Assembly: GCF_009769385.1 (NCBI RefSeq)
Contig: NZ_VKAB01000008.1
Span: 372,001-436,000, forward strand
DNA: 64,000 bases
Direction of reading: 5' to 3'
Origin: Saccharothrix deserti
GTDB lineage: Bacteria > Actinomycetota > Actinomycetes > Mycobacteriales > Pseudonocardiaceae
The notes beneath the pieces are model-generated. The model searched no databases. It was not told the DNA's origin and saw only the letters and a program-made list of their open reading frames with translations. Made by a program: the position numbers and the translations under genes. Positions 26,014 through 33,742 of the stretch are shown here, in pieces; the stretch's first letter is position 1; every line of letters begins with the position of its first letter.

Positions 26014-27411
26014 ATGCCCGAGGACCGTTCCACTCCCGCGCCGTTACCCCGTCCCACACCCGGCGACCAGTCCGCTGTTCGCTCACCCGTACCGCTGCCG
26101 GCGCCGACCGCGTCACGCGCACCGTTGGAGCCGATGCCGCGCAGGGTGATCGCGACCGTGGCCGTCCTGATCGCCACAGCCACGATCGGCCTGGTGGTGG
26201 TGCTGTGGTGGGCCGGCACCGCAGGCCTGTCCGGCGCGGAGCTGGTGAACGCGCGGTTCAACGCCTTGCGCACCGGGTTGAGCATCGGGGTCGGAGGCGG
26301 TGGCATCTTCGCGCTGTACCTTGCGTGGCGACGCCAGCACGCCACCGAAATCGGACTGGTGCAGAAGGAACGCGACCAAGCTGACGTAGCCCGCGCCTAC
26401 GAATTACAACGCGAGACCGCCGAGCACGCCCGTCAGCACGCCGAACGCGTCGCGGCCACGACCGAACGCGACGCCGAGGCCCGCCGGATCACCGACCTGT
26501 ACGCCAAGTCGGTGGAGCAGCTCGGGTCGGACAAGGCCCCCGTCCGTCACGGTGGCCTGTACGCCCTGGAACGCCTCGCACAGGACCACCCCGATAACCG
26601 CATCCTGCGCCAGACCGTGGTCAACATGCTCTGCGCCTACCTCCGCGCCCCCTTCGAACTCCCCGGCGACCCCCCAGACGCCAACACCGACCGGGCCGTA
26701 CGCGACGAGCACCGCGAACAAGTCCAGGAACGCGAGGTCCGGCTAACCGCCCAACGCATCCTCACCACCCATCTAAGCCCCGGCGATGATGCCGACCACC
26801 CCGTGACGACCTTCTGGACAGACATCGACCTTGATCTCACCGCGGCAGTCCTTATCGACTGGGATATGGAGGGCTGCCTACTACACAATGCGACGTTCCA
26901 CCAGGCAACCTTCACTGGGCACGCAGGGTTTGACGGGGTGATATTCACTGGGCACGCCCGGTTCAACGGAGCGAAATTCACTCGGTATGCAGGGTTCAAC
27001 GGAGCGACTTTCGCCGAGGAGGCCCGGTTCGAGGGAGCGAAATTCGCCGCAAACGCAGGGTTCCGCGACGCGACATTCACGGGGTACGCAGAGTTCGACA
27101 ACGCGACGTTCAAGGGGGACGCTTGGTTTAACGGAGCGAAATTCGCCGCAAACGCAGAGTTCGACGACGTGACATTCACGGGAGACGCAGGATTCGACAA
27201 CGCGACATTTACCGGAAAAGCCCGGTTCAAGGAAGCGATATTCCGTCATTCTCCGAGCATGTCGTCATTATCGTTATGGCCCGCCGGGTGGAGATCCTCT
27301 TTTGAGCACACAGCCATCGAAGGTCGCGAGGGTACTTGGCACCGCATTTTGATTTTTGACGGAGGATCCGAATCCTTTGACGACCCAAATTCTGAACCTG
27401 CTGGCGACTGA
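26014..27411 (+). CDS. Membrane-anchored pentapeptide-repeat protein 1
   Basis: A 465-residue protein. A proline-rich N-terminus is followed by two membrane segments (about residues 44-67 and 86-105), a charged coiled-coil-like stretch, and then a conserved block D-L-Y-A-K-S-V-E-Q-L-G-S-D-K (about 161-174). A helical domain follows, and about 120 residues of A-x-F pentapeptide repeats (about 291-408, units such as A-T-F-T-G and A-K-F-A-A) that should form a right-handed beta-helix. Function is unknown. Such proteins are frequent actinobacterial accessory genes. It is flanked by copies A and B of the element-end repeat and shares its layout with the gene at 28680. Confidence 0.88.
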   Translation: MPEDRSTPAPLPRPTPGDQSAVRSPVPLPAPTASRAPLEPMPRRVIATVAVLIATATIGLVVVLWWAGTAGLSGAELVNARFNALRTGLSIGVGGGGIFALYLAWRRQHATEIGLVQKERDQADVARAYELQRETAEHARQHAERVAATTERDAEARRITDLYAKSVEQLGSDKAPVRHGGLYALERLAQDHPDNRILRQTVVNMLCAYLRAPFELPGDPPDANTDRAVRDEHREQVQEREVRLTAQRILTTHLSPGDDADHPVTTFWTDIDLDLTAAVLIDWDMEGCLLHNATFHQATFTGHAGFDGVIFTGHARFNGAKFTRYAGFNGATFAEEARFEGAKFAANAGFRDATFTGYAEFDNATFKGDAWFNGAKFAANAEFDDVTFTGDAGFDNATFTGKARFKEAIFRHSPSMSSLSLWPAGWRSSFEHTAIEGREGTWHRILIFDGGSESFDDPNSEPAGD

Positions 27412-27469
27412 TCCCCAGAGTCCCGTACGAACCGCTCTGACCAGCGCTTACGACTCTCGGCATCGTCAT

Positions 27470-27490
27470 TTCGGTACGTATCCGGCACAG
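27470..27490. repeat. Element-end repeat copy B
   Basis: TTCGGTAC GTAT CCGGCACAG is a diverged match to copies A and C. It closes a 75-bp block (from CAGAGTCCC at 27416) that parallels 25850-25925 and lies just after the first pentapeptide gene. Confidence 0.6.
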
Positions 27491-27630
27491 ACGGCCCTCA
27501 GCGACTCCCCGGGCCACGCCACGGGCACCTGACAGCGCGCTACGGGCCGCCGTTCACTCCACCCCGCCGTGTTCGCCCGTCTGCGACCCACTGAGGGCAC
27601 GCTGAGAAGCCCGCTGCCGTAGCCGCACGT

Positions 27631-27735
27631 GGCCGTCTCCGAGATCGGTAACTTCGGTAACTGCGGTAACCATGCAGGTCAGAGGCGTGGCAAAAGGTAA
27701 CCGACCAAGATCAGGTTACCGATCAAAAGGTAACC
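27631..27735 (+). repeat. GGTAACC module 1
   Basis: Three GGTAAC units at 9-bp spacing are followed by GCAGGTCAGAGGC. Then come GGTAACC, an 11-base spacer gaCCAAGATCA, GGTTACC, eight bases, and GGTAACC. The central GGTTACC can pair with either neighbouring GGTAACC, giving two alternative hairpins. Confidence 0.85.
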
Positions 27736-27840
27736 GGGCCGCCTGGGCGCTGTCCGCGGTGCGAAGCCAGCCGACCGACACGAGGCACAGGCGAAAGCAG
27801 ACCAATCTCGGCAGTCGGTCACGTCCGCCACTGCCCTCTT

Positions 27841-27937
27841 CGGACATCGGTAACTTCGGTAACTGCGGTAACCGCGCAGTTCGAAGGCTTGCGAAAAGGT
27901 AACCGAGCAAGACCAGGTTACCGATGGAACGGTAACC
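27841..27937 (+). repeat. GGTAACC module 2
   Basis: Same order and spacing as module 1 and in the same orientation: the triple GGTAAC run, then GGTAACC-N11-GGTTACC-N8-GGTAACC. Spacer bases differ more than in the other copies (GAGCAAGACCA). Confidence 0.85.
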
Positions 27938-28072
27938 AGCCGACGCAGCTGACGCCACCTACTGGACCAATGCTCTACGCAAACAGAAGTGCAGGAAGGT
28001 CTCCACAGCCGACAGCAAAGCGCTACGGCCAGGAGGACGAGACGATGTCGCATCGCTGCCGCAGACCCGCCG

Positions 28073-28177
28073 GGTTACCACTCAATCGGTAACCTGATCT
28101 TGGTCGGTTACCTTTCGGCAAGCCCCTGACCTGCACGGTTACCAAGGTTACCAAAGTTACCGATTCCAGAGACGGCC
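28073..28177 (-). repeat. GGTAACC module 3 (inverted)
   Basis: Reverse-complement copy of module 1. It preserves GCAGGTCAGGGGC, the CCAAGATCA spacer and all six heptamer positions, and includes the GCCGTCTCTGG lead-in. Confidence 0.85.
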
Positions 28178-28320
28178 ACAGGCGTGCCGCCTCAACGCGT
28201 GTCGCCCGCGGCTCCAGCGGAGTGTCGTCACGGTCTACTCGGATGCGCAATCGCGCCGCCCGAACGGCGACCGCGTCCACTTCCCGTTCGACCACCGAAC
28301 TGGCCTCCGCGCCGATCCTC

Positions 28321-28424
28321 GGTTACCTTTCGATCGGTAACCTGATCTTGGTTGGTTACCGATCCACAAGCCTCTGACCAGCGCGGTTACCGAAGTTACC
28401 GAAGTTACCGGTCCCAGAGACGGC
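28321..28424 (-). repeat. GGTAACC module 4 (inverted)
   Basis: Reverse-complement copy that keeps GCCGTCTCTGG, three GGTAAC units at 9-bp spacing, GGTCAGAGGCTTG and the GGTAACC-N11-GGTTACC-N8-GGTAACC block. Confidence 0.85.
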
Positions 28425-28679
28425 TAGCCGCCAGTGCGTGTCGCCTGCCGAACTAGCTCGGAGACGCCTACTGTCGTCCGATGCTCGACATGGCCCCACC
28501 GAGGCGTGTATGACACGACGCCGCCCGAGTCGGCAAAGGATCAGGACGACGCCCCAGAGCGGAAACCTGAGACGAGATGCCGCTGGTCGCACCGTTGGAG
28601 CAGTCGGCGACCTGCTAACGAGCGGGCCTCTCGATTGCAAGCCTCTTAACCTCACGGGTGCTCCGTTCACAGGTCACCC

Positions 28680-30335
28680 GTGTCCTCGCCTCACTCGACT
28701 TCGAGCACCTGCACTCTCATAGCAAGCGAACCCACCGTGAGGAGAGAACGATTGCGACGGAAGCAGAATTCAAGCAAAGCTAGTACCCCTGATAAGATTC
28801 AACTTAGACCACTGCGCTGGTGGTGGGTTGCCTCCTCAGGGGCAGTAGTAATCCTCGCAGGAATTAGTACCGGTGTCTGGCTTTGGCATCAGGCACGCAC
28901 CCTACCAGATCTTGAGCGAATCAAGACGCAAGCAGAATCTACCCGAATTGCGTTGACCGCCGCAGGAGGCGTAGGAGCAGCCCTTGCTCTACTATTGGCA
29001 TTTCGACGCCAACGTTCAACGGAGGCATCCAATCAAGACGTTCAGCACGATGCGACAGAAAAACGCGTCACCGAACTCTACACTAAAGCCATTGAACAAC
29101 TTGGTAGCGACAAAGCCGCCGTACGTCTGGGCGGCCTATACGCCCTGAAAAGATTGGCCCAAGACTCCCCTGGCCAGCGAGCGACAGTCATCGAGGTTGT
29201 ATGCGCGTACTTGCGAATGTCAACTTCAAGCGACGTTGTCCTCGAATCTAGCGAAACCGAAGGAAAAGGAGAAGCTGAACCACTACCCGAACGATCGCAA
29301 GCAGAAGAGCACCAAGTTCGCCTGGCCGCCCAAAGCATCCTTTCAACGCATTTGGATGCCAGTCGGATCGAGACGTACTGGGGACCACTACAGGTAAACC
29401 TGACGGGAGCAAGGCTTGCCGATTTTGACCTTACCAACTGCGTGATTGGCCCCATAGATCTATCATTCGCCACCCTTGTCGGCAACACCGATGCAAGGGA
29501 ATGCACGTTTACGAAATCAGCAGACTTCACTAGAGCAAATTTTCAGCAAAGTGTCAGATTTGACAAATCCGACTTTCAAGGAGAAAGCACCTTCGAAGGT
29601 GCGACCTTCAAAGGATTCGCAGACTTCGAAGAGGTCATCATGCAAAGATCGACTTCATTTTTGGATGCAAGCTTCGACGATATTTCGACATTTCGAAAAG
29701 CCCACTTTCAAGACGAGATTACTTTCACATCGACAAAGTTCGCTAGAGAAGTAAACTTTTCGACGGCCACTTTTGGCGGACGAGCTGAATTCATCGAAAC
29801 AAACTTTTCAGGATCTGCCACCTTCGCAAAGAGCACCTTCATCAACGAAGTCGTCTTCTACGAAGCAAAATTCCTAGGGTCAGCCCACTTCTGGAATACT
29901 ACATTCGCACGCGATAGCATATTTTCTAGGGCCATGTTCCGCGCCGGAACATCGTTTGTTGCCTGCGCTTTTATGAATGACACGCTCTTCAAGCAAGCCG
30001 AGTTTTGGCGCACAGCAGACTTCAGCTCCTCATCCTTTCCAGGTAAAGCAATCTTCGAAGGCGCAAAATTTATCAGGGGTGCACTTTTCAACAGGGCGGA
30101 GTTTTGGGACGCGATAACATTCCGATCAGCGCAGTTTTTGGGAGCATTGCGACGTCTCGAACCAAACTCTATCGACCGGGCAAACTTCACTGACTGCATC
30201 ATTGCAATGAGCGCTCTATCGCAGCACGAGTTCTGGTGGTCACCACAATTTGCACTAGCGGGCATTCAGTTGCTCGGTGAGGACTGGGGAACCCTCGTGC
30301 ACGCGGATAGTCTACCGGCCATCGAGGCACGCTAG
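28680..30335 (+). CDS. Membrane-anchored pentapeptide-repeat protein 2, AT-rich gene
   Basis: A 551-residue protein with the same plan as the gene at 26014. A basic N-terminus leads to two membrane helices (about residues 47-69 and 90-108). The block L-Y-T-K-A-I-E-Q-L-G-S-D-K-A follows, then a helical domain. A long pentapeptide-repeat region (about 255-500) contains units such as A-D-F-T-R, A-N-F-Q-Q and A-T-F-K-G. Its base composition is near 50% GC by eye, far below the host, and codon use follows. The proteins are homologous but the genes differ strongly in composition, so they arrived separately. The start is uncertain: GTG 28680 or GTG 28737. Function is unknown. Confidence 0.85.
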   Translation: MSSPHSTSSTCTLIASEPTVRRERLRRKQNSSKASTPDKIQLRPLRWWWVASSGAVVILAGISTGVWLWHQARTLPDLERIKTQAESTRIALTAAGGVGAALALLLAFRRQRSTEASNQDVQHDATEKRVTELYTKAIEQLGSDKAAVRLGGLYALKRLAQDSPGQRATVIEVVCAYLRMSTSSDVVLESSETEGKGEAEPLPERSQAEEHQVRLAAQSILSTHLDASRIETYWGPLQVNLTGARLADFDLTNCVIGPIDLSFATLVGNTDARECTFTKSADFTRANFQQSVRFDKSDFQGESTFEGATFKGFADFEEVIMQRSTSFLDASFDDISTFRKAHFQDEITFTSTKFAREVNFSTATFGGRAEFIETNFSGSATFAKSTFINEVVFYEAKFLGSAHFWNTTFARDSIFSRAMFRAGTSFVACAFMNDTLFKQAEFWRTADFSSSSFPGKAIFEGAKFIRGALFNRAEFWDAITFRSAQFLGALRRLEPNSIDRANFTDCIIAMSALSQHEFWWSPQFALAGIQLLGEDWGTLVHADSLPAIEAR

Positions 30336-30430
30336 GAGAACATCATCAATACCCGTTGAGTGCCCTGCATTGCAAGGTTAGGAAATAACCCTGATACGAG
30401 AAGCACTTTCCGATACAACTCTATACCCAC

Positions 30431-31363
30431 TCATGTCGATTTCCCTGGCACAGCATTGAGCGGAACACGACCACCGAGGAAATCGGCAACTTGCTCAAGG
30501 GCGACCGTGTAGCAGAGAACGTTAACACCTGGGACCGTTCGGGCAGAGTGAGGACTAATTATTACACCAGGACTGCTCCACAACGGATGCCCCGCCGGAA
30601 GAGGCTCAGGATCGGTAACATCTAGAGCGGCACGCAACCGCCCACTCTGGAGCTCGAAGACCAGGGCCATGGTATCCACTATTTGCCCGCGACCTGCGTT
30701 TACAACCAATGCGCCATCGTCCATGCGTGCGAGAAACTCAGCATTTACGAGGCCGCGGGTTCTATCGGTGAGCGGAGCAGTGATCACCACTACATGTTGG
30801 CCCCGGACCAGACTCGGAAGCTCTACAGCTCCGTGTATGCCTTCGCGAGCGACACTAGCAACGAGCGTGCAACTTGCATTGAACGTTTCCAGCCTACGAG
30901 CGACGGCCAGTCCGATGCTGCCAGCACCTACGATCAGAACGCGTTTGCCATCAAGTGTGTCCGCGGCAAATCGTCGGTGCGCCCACACTTCCGCATCCTG
31001 AAACCTTACCAATGCCGGCCACTGTCGATATTGTGCGAGAATTGCCGACAGCACCCACTCAGATACCGGGCCAGCATGGGCACCGCGAGCACTCGACAAG
31101 ATCACATGAGCGGGTATACGCCCTGCCCATTCGTCTACGCCTGCCGATAGAAGCTGAACCATGCGGAGGTGGGGCAACTGTTCAAGCAGTGGAATTGGAC
31201 GGTGACTGCTCCGGTACGGCGGAATCAGGATCTCGGACTTGCCCTGCTCATCCGTCAACTCAGAGACGTTCGGGTCATAGGTGCATACCTCGATGCCGTT
31301 CAGGCTGGACAACTTCTCCGCGCCTACTTCGTCGTCAGGCTCGCTGCTGACGAGTACCTGCAT
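30431..31363 (-). CDS. D-isomer-specific 2-hydroxyacid dehydrogenase family protein
   Basis: A 310-residue NAD-dependent dehydrogenase. The Rossmann motif G-A-G-S-I-G is at residues 146-151, and the catalytic triad is R225 (N-A-G-R-G), E253 (D-P-E-P-L-P) and H272 (S-P-H-S). It would reduce a 2-oxoacid or oxidise the matching hydroxyacid; the substrate is unknown. GGAGGAG precedes ATG 31363. It follows the GntR-fusion gene by about 50 bases on the same strand, implying a two-gene operon inside the element. GC is somewhat lower than the host's. Confidence 0.88.
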   Translation of the reverse strand: MQVLVSSEPDDEVGAEKLSSLNGIEVCTYDPNVSELTDEQGKSEILIPPYRSSHRPIPLLEQLPHLRMVQLLSAGVDEWAGRIPAHVILSSARGAHAGPVSEWVLSAILAQYRQWPALVRFQDAEVWAHRRFAADTLDGKRVLIVGAGSIGLAVARRLETFNASCTLVASVAREGIHGAVELPSLVRGQHVVVITAPLTDRTRGLVNAEFLARMDDGALVVNAGRGQIVDTMALVFELQSGRLRAALDVTDPEPLPAGHPLWSSPGVIISPHSARTVPGVNVLCYTVALEQVADFLGGRVPLNAVPGKST

Positions 31364-31412
31364 CGCTCCTCCTGCAACAGCGGTCAGTTCGTTCGGACCA
31401 GCGGTTTCGGGG

Positions 31413-32261
31413 TCAGCCGTTACCGGCCACAGTCTTGACTAGCTCCCGCGCTTGGTCCTGCAAAGGTGCTCCAGACGCGCTGTTGTCGATGACGGAGTGT
31501 TCCACCGGCGGACGGAAGTCGACGTCAATCGCGGACAGGTAGTCAGTCCAATTGCTGAGCTTGGCTGCGTCGCGTGCTGCTCCACGGTGCCGAATATAGG
31601 TGTGCATGGTGTCCGCGTCGCAATAGACCCAGACAAGCGACACTTTCGCGCCCATGTCCTTGCAGGTCGCCTCAATTCGGTTCAGCCAGGCAAGGTCTTT
31701 GAACTCCTTGATGAACGGCGCTGTGACGATCGCGCTGTTGCCGCATTGGACGTTCTCTGTCAACGCGTTGATGAGCGCTTCGTACTCGCGCGGACGAATG
31801 CGTGACAGGTACTCCGGCGACTCTCGATCGTGAGGCGAGCACCCGAGAATCTCCAGAGCAGCTTCGACAACCGGACGCGTAAGGGTGTCCTTGTCGAGCA
31901 TCGACCACCCGGTTTCGCGCGCCAGCACTCGACCAAGTTCGGTCTTGCCGCTGCCCGCGTACCCACCGACCAGCAGCACGCGCGGTGTGTGCACCCGCAC
32001 GTCGGTGTGGGCGGCCTGGTCGGGTGCGTTGACGACGCGTCCCGCCCGCGGCTTGCTGATGATCACGTTCTCGCTCGCGAGAAGCTTCATGGCTTCGTTG
32101 ATCGTGAAGACGCTGACGTCCCACTGCTGGGCCAGCTCGCGCGTAGACGGCAAGGACTGCCCGTCGCGGAGTAGACCGGCCGCTATCTGGTTCCTGATGT
32201 TCCGCGCTACCTGGTGGTGCAAGGACTCGCCACGCGAGACGCGTGGGTTCTGGCCAGTCAT
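31413..32261 (-). CDS. GntR-type wHTH fused to a P-loop kinase-like domain
   Basis: A 282-residue two-domain protein. Residues 13-78 form a GntR winged helix (L-H-H-Q-V-A-R-N-I-R-N-Q-I-A-A-G and L-P-S-T-R-E-L-A). From residue 93 a P-loop NTPase domain starts, with Walker A G-Y-A-G-S-G-K-T (100-107), a D-K-D segment, and V-W-V-Y-C-D-A as a possible Walker B-like strand. It resembles AAA_33/zeta-like small-molecule or nucleotide kinases. GntR repressors usually carry FCD or UTRA sensor domains, so a kinase-like sensor is unusual. It probably represses itself and the divergent transfer operon through the dyad at 32367-32400. Confidence 0.82.
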   Translation of the reverse strand: MTGQNPRVSRGESLHHQVARNIRNQIAAGLLRDGQSLPSTRELAQQWDVSVFTINEAMKLLASENVIISKPRAGRVVNAPDQAAHTDVRVHTPRVLLVGGYAGSGKTELGRVLARETGWSMLDKDTLTRPVVEAALEILGCSPHDRESPEYLSRIRPREYEALINALTENVQCGNSAIVTAPFIKEFKDLAWLNRIEATCKDMGAKVSLVWVYCDADTMHTYIRHRGAARDAAKLSNWTDYLSAIDVDFRPPVEHSVIDNSASGAPLQDQARELVKTVAGNG

Positions 32262-32306
32262 GCCGCCTCCGGATCGCTTGACTCAGACCAGCAGCATATC
32301 AGCTAC

Positions 32307-32314
32307 CTAACAGT
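32307..32314. promoter_or_regulatory. Third CTAACAGT half-site
   Basis: CTAACAGT repeats the left arm of the 32367-32400 dyad about 53 bp closer to the GntR-fusion start. It could be an additional contact point for the regulator. Confidence 0.4.
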
Positions 32315-32366
32315 GAGAGGTCTGACGTTTGCGCAGGTAGAAGCCCTGTCATCAGGTAAATTCGGC

Positions 32367-32400
32367 CTAACAGTTGACCTGCTAACCATTCAACTGTTAG
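32367..32400. promoter_or_regulatory. Operator-like dyad between the GntR fusion and the transfer operon
   Basis: CTAACAGTTG and CAACTGTTAG form a perfect 10-bp inverted repeat with a 14-bp centre. It lies in the 188-bp divergent region and overlaps a TTGACC hexamer that could be a rightward -35. This suits repression of the transfer genes by the divergently encoded GntR protein. Confidence 0.6.
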
Positions 32401-32449
32401 CTTCCTCTCTGTCGCCACTGTGGCGGCCACCACACAGGAGGAAGCTCCG

Positions 32450-32695
32450 ATGGACTTCGACCAGTTCAGCCCGGACGGGCTGACGGAAGACGCGATCGAC
32501 GCACTGATCAGGGACGTTGCCGACGAGTTGGCCGACGAGTCAACGGAGTTGGCCGCGGCCATGTTGGAACTGTTGGACGGCCCGGCACGCAACCGGATGG
32601 AGCGGCGGACCACGGAGCGCAAGCTCGGCGGCATCGTGCGAGTCCTCCGCGTCCACAACCCGCTTACGGACACGACCTTGGCGGAGGCTGCGTGA
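32450..32695 (+). CDS. Small acidic element protein
   Basis: An 81-residue, mostly helical acidic protein (M-D-F-D-Q-F-S-P-D-G-L-T-E-D-A-I) of unknown function. It is the first gene of the transfer operon. AGGAGGA lies 9 bases before ATG 32450 and its stop overlaps the next start. Confidence 0.7.
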   Translation: MDFDQFSPDGLTEDAIDALIRDVADELADESTELAAAMLELLDGPARNRMERRTTERKLGGIVRVLRVHNPLTDTTLAEAA

Positions 32696-33171
32696 TGGCC
32701 GAGGTTGCCGAGCGTGTAGCCAAGCGGGTGGAGTCGGCACAGTCCGAGGTGGCCGACCAGATGCGACGGGCGGACACCAAGGCCGCAACGCTGCTGCCGT
32801 TGTTCGGTGGGTTCCTGGCCGGTGTGGTGGCGCTGACCACGCGCCCGCTGCCCTGGGCCGCCGAGTTGCTGTTGTGGGTTGCCACGGCCCCGGCCCTGGT
32901 CAGCGTGGTCGTGCTGCTGACCGTGGTGCGCCCGTGGTTGAGCAAGGACGACGGCTACGGGTTCGGCTACCTGGCCGGGTTCGCCGAGAAGCCTTCAGAT
33001 CTGCTGGGCGAGTTCGACCGCCAGACCGGGGTGACGGCTCAGGCCGTGGACGTGGTGCGGCTCTCGGTGCGGGTGAAGACCAAGTACCGGCGGGTCCGCG
33101 CGGCGGTGGACGCCCTTGTGTGCAGTGCGGTGCTGTTGGCGGCTGCGCTGGCCGTGGTGGCGGTGTCGTGA
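32695..33171 (+). CDS. Pycsar-effector-like two-helix membrane protein (PycTM/DUF5706-like)
   Basis: A 158-residue protein. The amphipathic N-terminal helix ends A-D-T-K-A-A-T-L-L-P-L-F, the characteristic PycTM opening. A first membrane hairpin spans about residues 34-83, and G-F-G-Y-L-A-G-F-A and L-S-V-R-V-K-T-K-Y follow before a final membrane helix (about 139-157). In Pycsar defence, such effectors damage the membrane when a cyclase makes cCMP or cUMP. No cyclase gene is present nearby. Actinomycete integrative elements often carry this protein alone, so a transfer or entry-exclusion role is equally possible. ATG 32695 overlaps the previous stop. Confidence 0.65.
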   Translation: MAEVAERVAKRVESAQSEVADQMRRADTKAATLLPLFGGFLAGVVALTTRPLPWAAELLLWVATAPALVSVVVLLTVVRPWLSKDDGYGFGYLAGFAEKPSDLLGEFDRQTGVTAQAVDVVRLSVRVKTKYRRVRAAVDALVCSAVLLAAALAVVAVS

Positions 33172-33461
33172 TGGCGGTGACTCAGAACGACCTGGGCAGC
33201 CAGGCACACCGGTTTCTCGTCATGGACGGCCGCCAGGTCGGCGTGGACTTCGCCGCGCTGACCGCCGTGGTCCGCGACATCGTCACCCGCGAGGTGAGCG
33301 CCGCCGTCCCGTCGCCGAGCGACCTGACCGCCGCACTGGCCGCCTCCGATCTGGCGTGGAGCGCCGAGACCGGCGACGAACTCTCCACCCCGGACTACCT
33401 GCGCCACCTGGCCACGACCGCGTGCCGCGTCCTGGACACGACCAACCTGCACACCGCCTGA
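33171..33461 (+). CDS. Hypothetical element protein
   Basis: A 96-residue soluble protein, M-A-V-T-Q-N-D-L-G-S-Q-A-H-R-F-L. ATG 33171 overlaps the preceding stop (TGATG), so translation is coupled. It has predicted helices around V-V-R-D-I-V-T-R-E-V-S. No family is recognised. Confidence 0.65.
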   Translation: MAVTQNDLGSQAHRFLVMDGRQVGVDFAALTAVVRDIVTREVSAAVPSPSDLTAALAASDLAWSAETGDELSTPDYLRHLATTACRVLDTTNLHTA

Positions 33462-33479
33462 CCAAGGAGAACGACAGCC

Positions 33480-33647
33480 ATGAGCTTCATCCACGACAAG
33501 GTCAACCAGGCCCTCAACGCCAGCAAGAACGGCGACGCCCAGGGCGTGAAGCAGGCGTTCAACGAACTGCTCGCCGAGAACGACACCAGCCCGCGCGAGA
33601 CCTTGCTCAAGGTCTACGACCTGGTCATGCCCGACGACGCCAAGTGA
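33480..33647 (+). CDS. Small helical element protein
   Basis: A 55-residue protein, M-S-F-I-H-D-K-V-N-Q-A-L-N-A-S-K, with AAGGAG upstream. It follows the previous gene by 18 bases in the transfer operon. No family is recognised. Confidence 0.65.
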   Translation: MSFIHDKVNQALNASKNGDAQGVKQAFNELLAENDTSPRETLLKVYDLVMPDDAK

Positions 33648-33742
33648 GTTCGCCCGGACCAGCGGCCCGGAACCGCCAAGAACCAACCCGCTGGTCCGGC
33701 CTACCCCAACACCGCCCAGAGGGCGGGTCAGGAGATCCCAGC

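Larger units (their letters stand above)
27412..28679. other. 1.27-kb noncoding region with four GGTAACC modules
   Basis: No reading frame here has plausible coding character. The short open frames are low complexity and run across the repeats. The region starts with copy B of the element-end repeat (27416-27490). It then has unique sequence, followed by four modules of about 100 bp (27631-27735, 27841-27937, 28073-28177, 28321-28424). The first two are direct and the last two inverted. The final 250 bp before the second pentapeptide gene show nothing recognised. Confidence 0.8.

Noticed and set aside
27672..28295. Small proteins with G-N-x-G-N repeats encoded in the array
   Set aside because: The open frames change between halves of each module, have no ribosome-binding sites, and cross unconserved spacer DNA. 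The amino-acid pattern follows directly from the GGTAAC repeats.
27631..28424. CRISPR array
   Set aside because: Module spacing is irregular (about 105-145 bp), two copies are inverted, spacers are not of uniform size and there are no cas genes.
32450..33171. Complete Pycsar defence system
   Set aside because: The upstream 81-residue protein has no nucleotide-cyclase motifs and is too small, so only an effector-like protein is supported.
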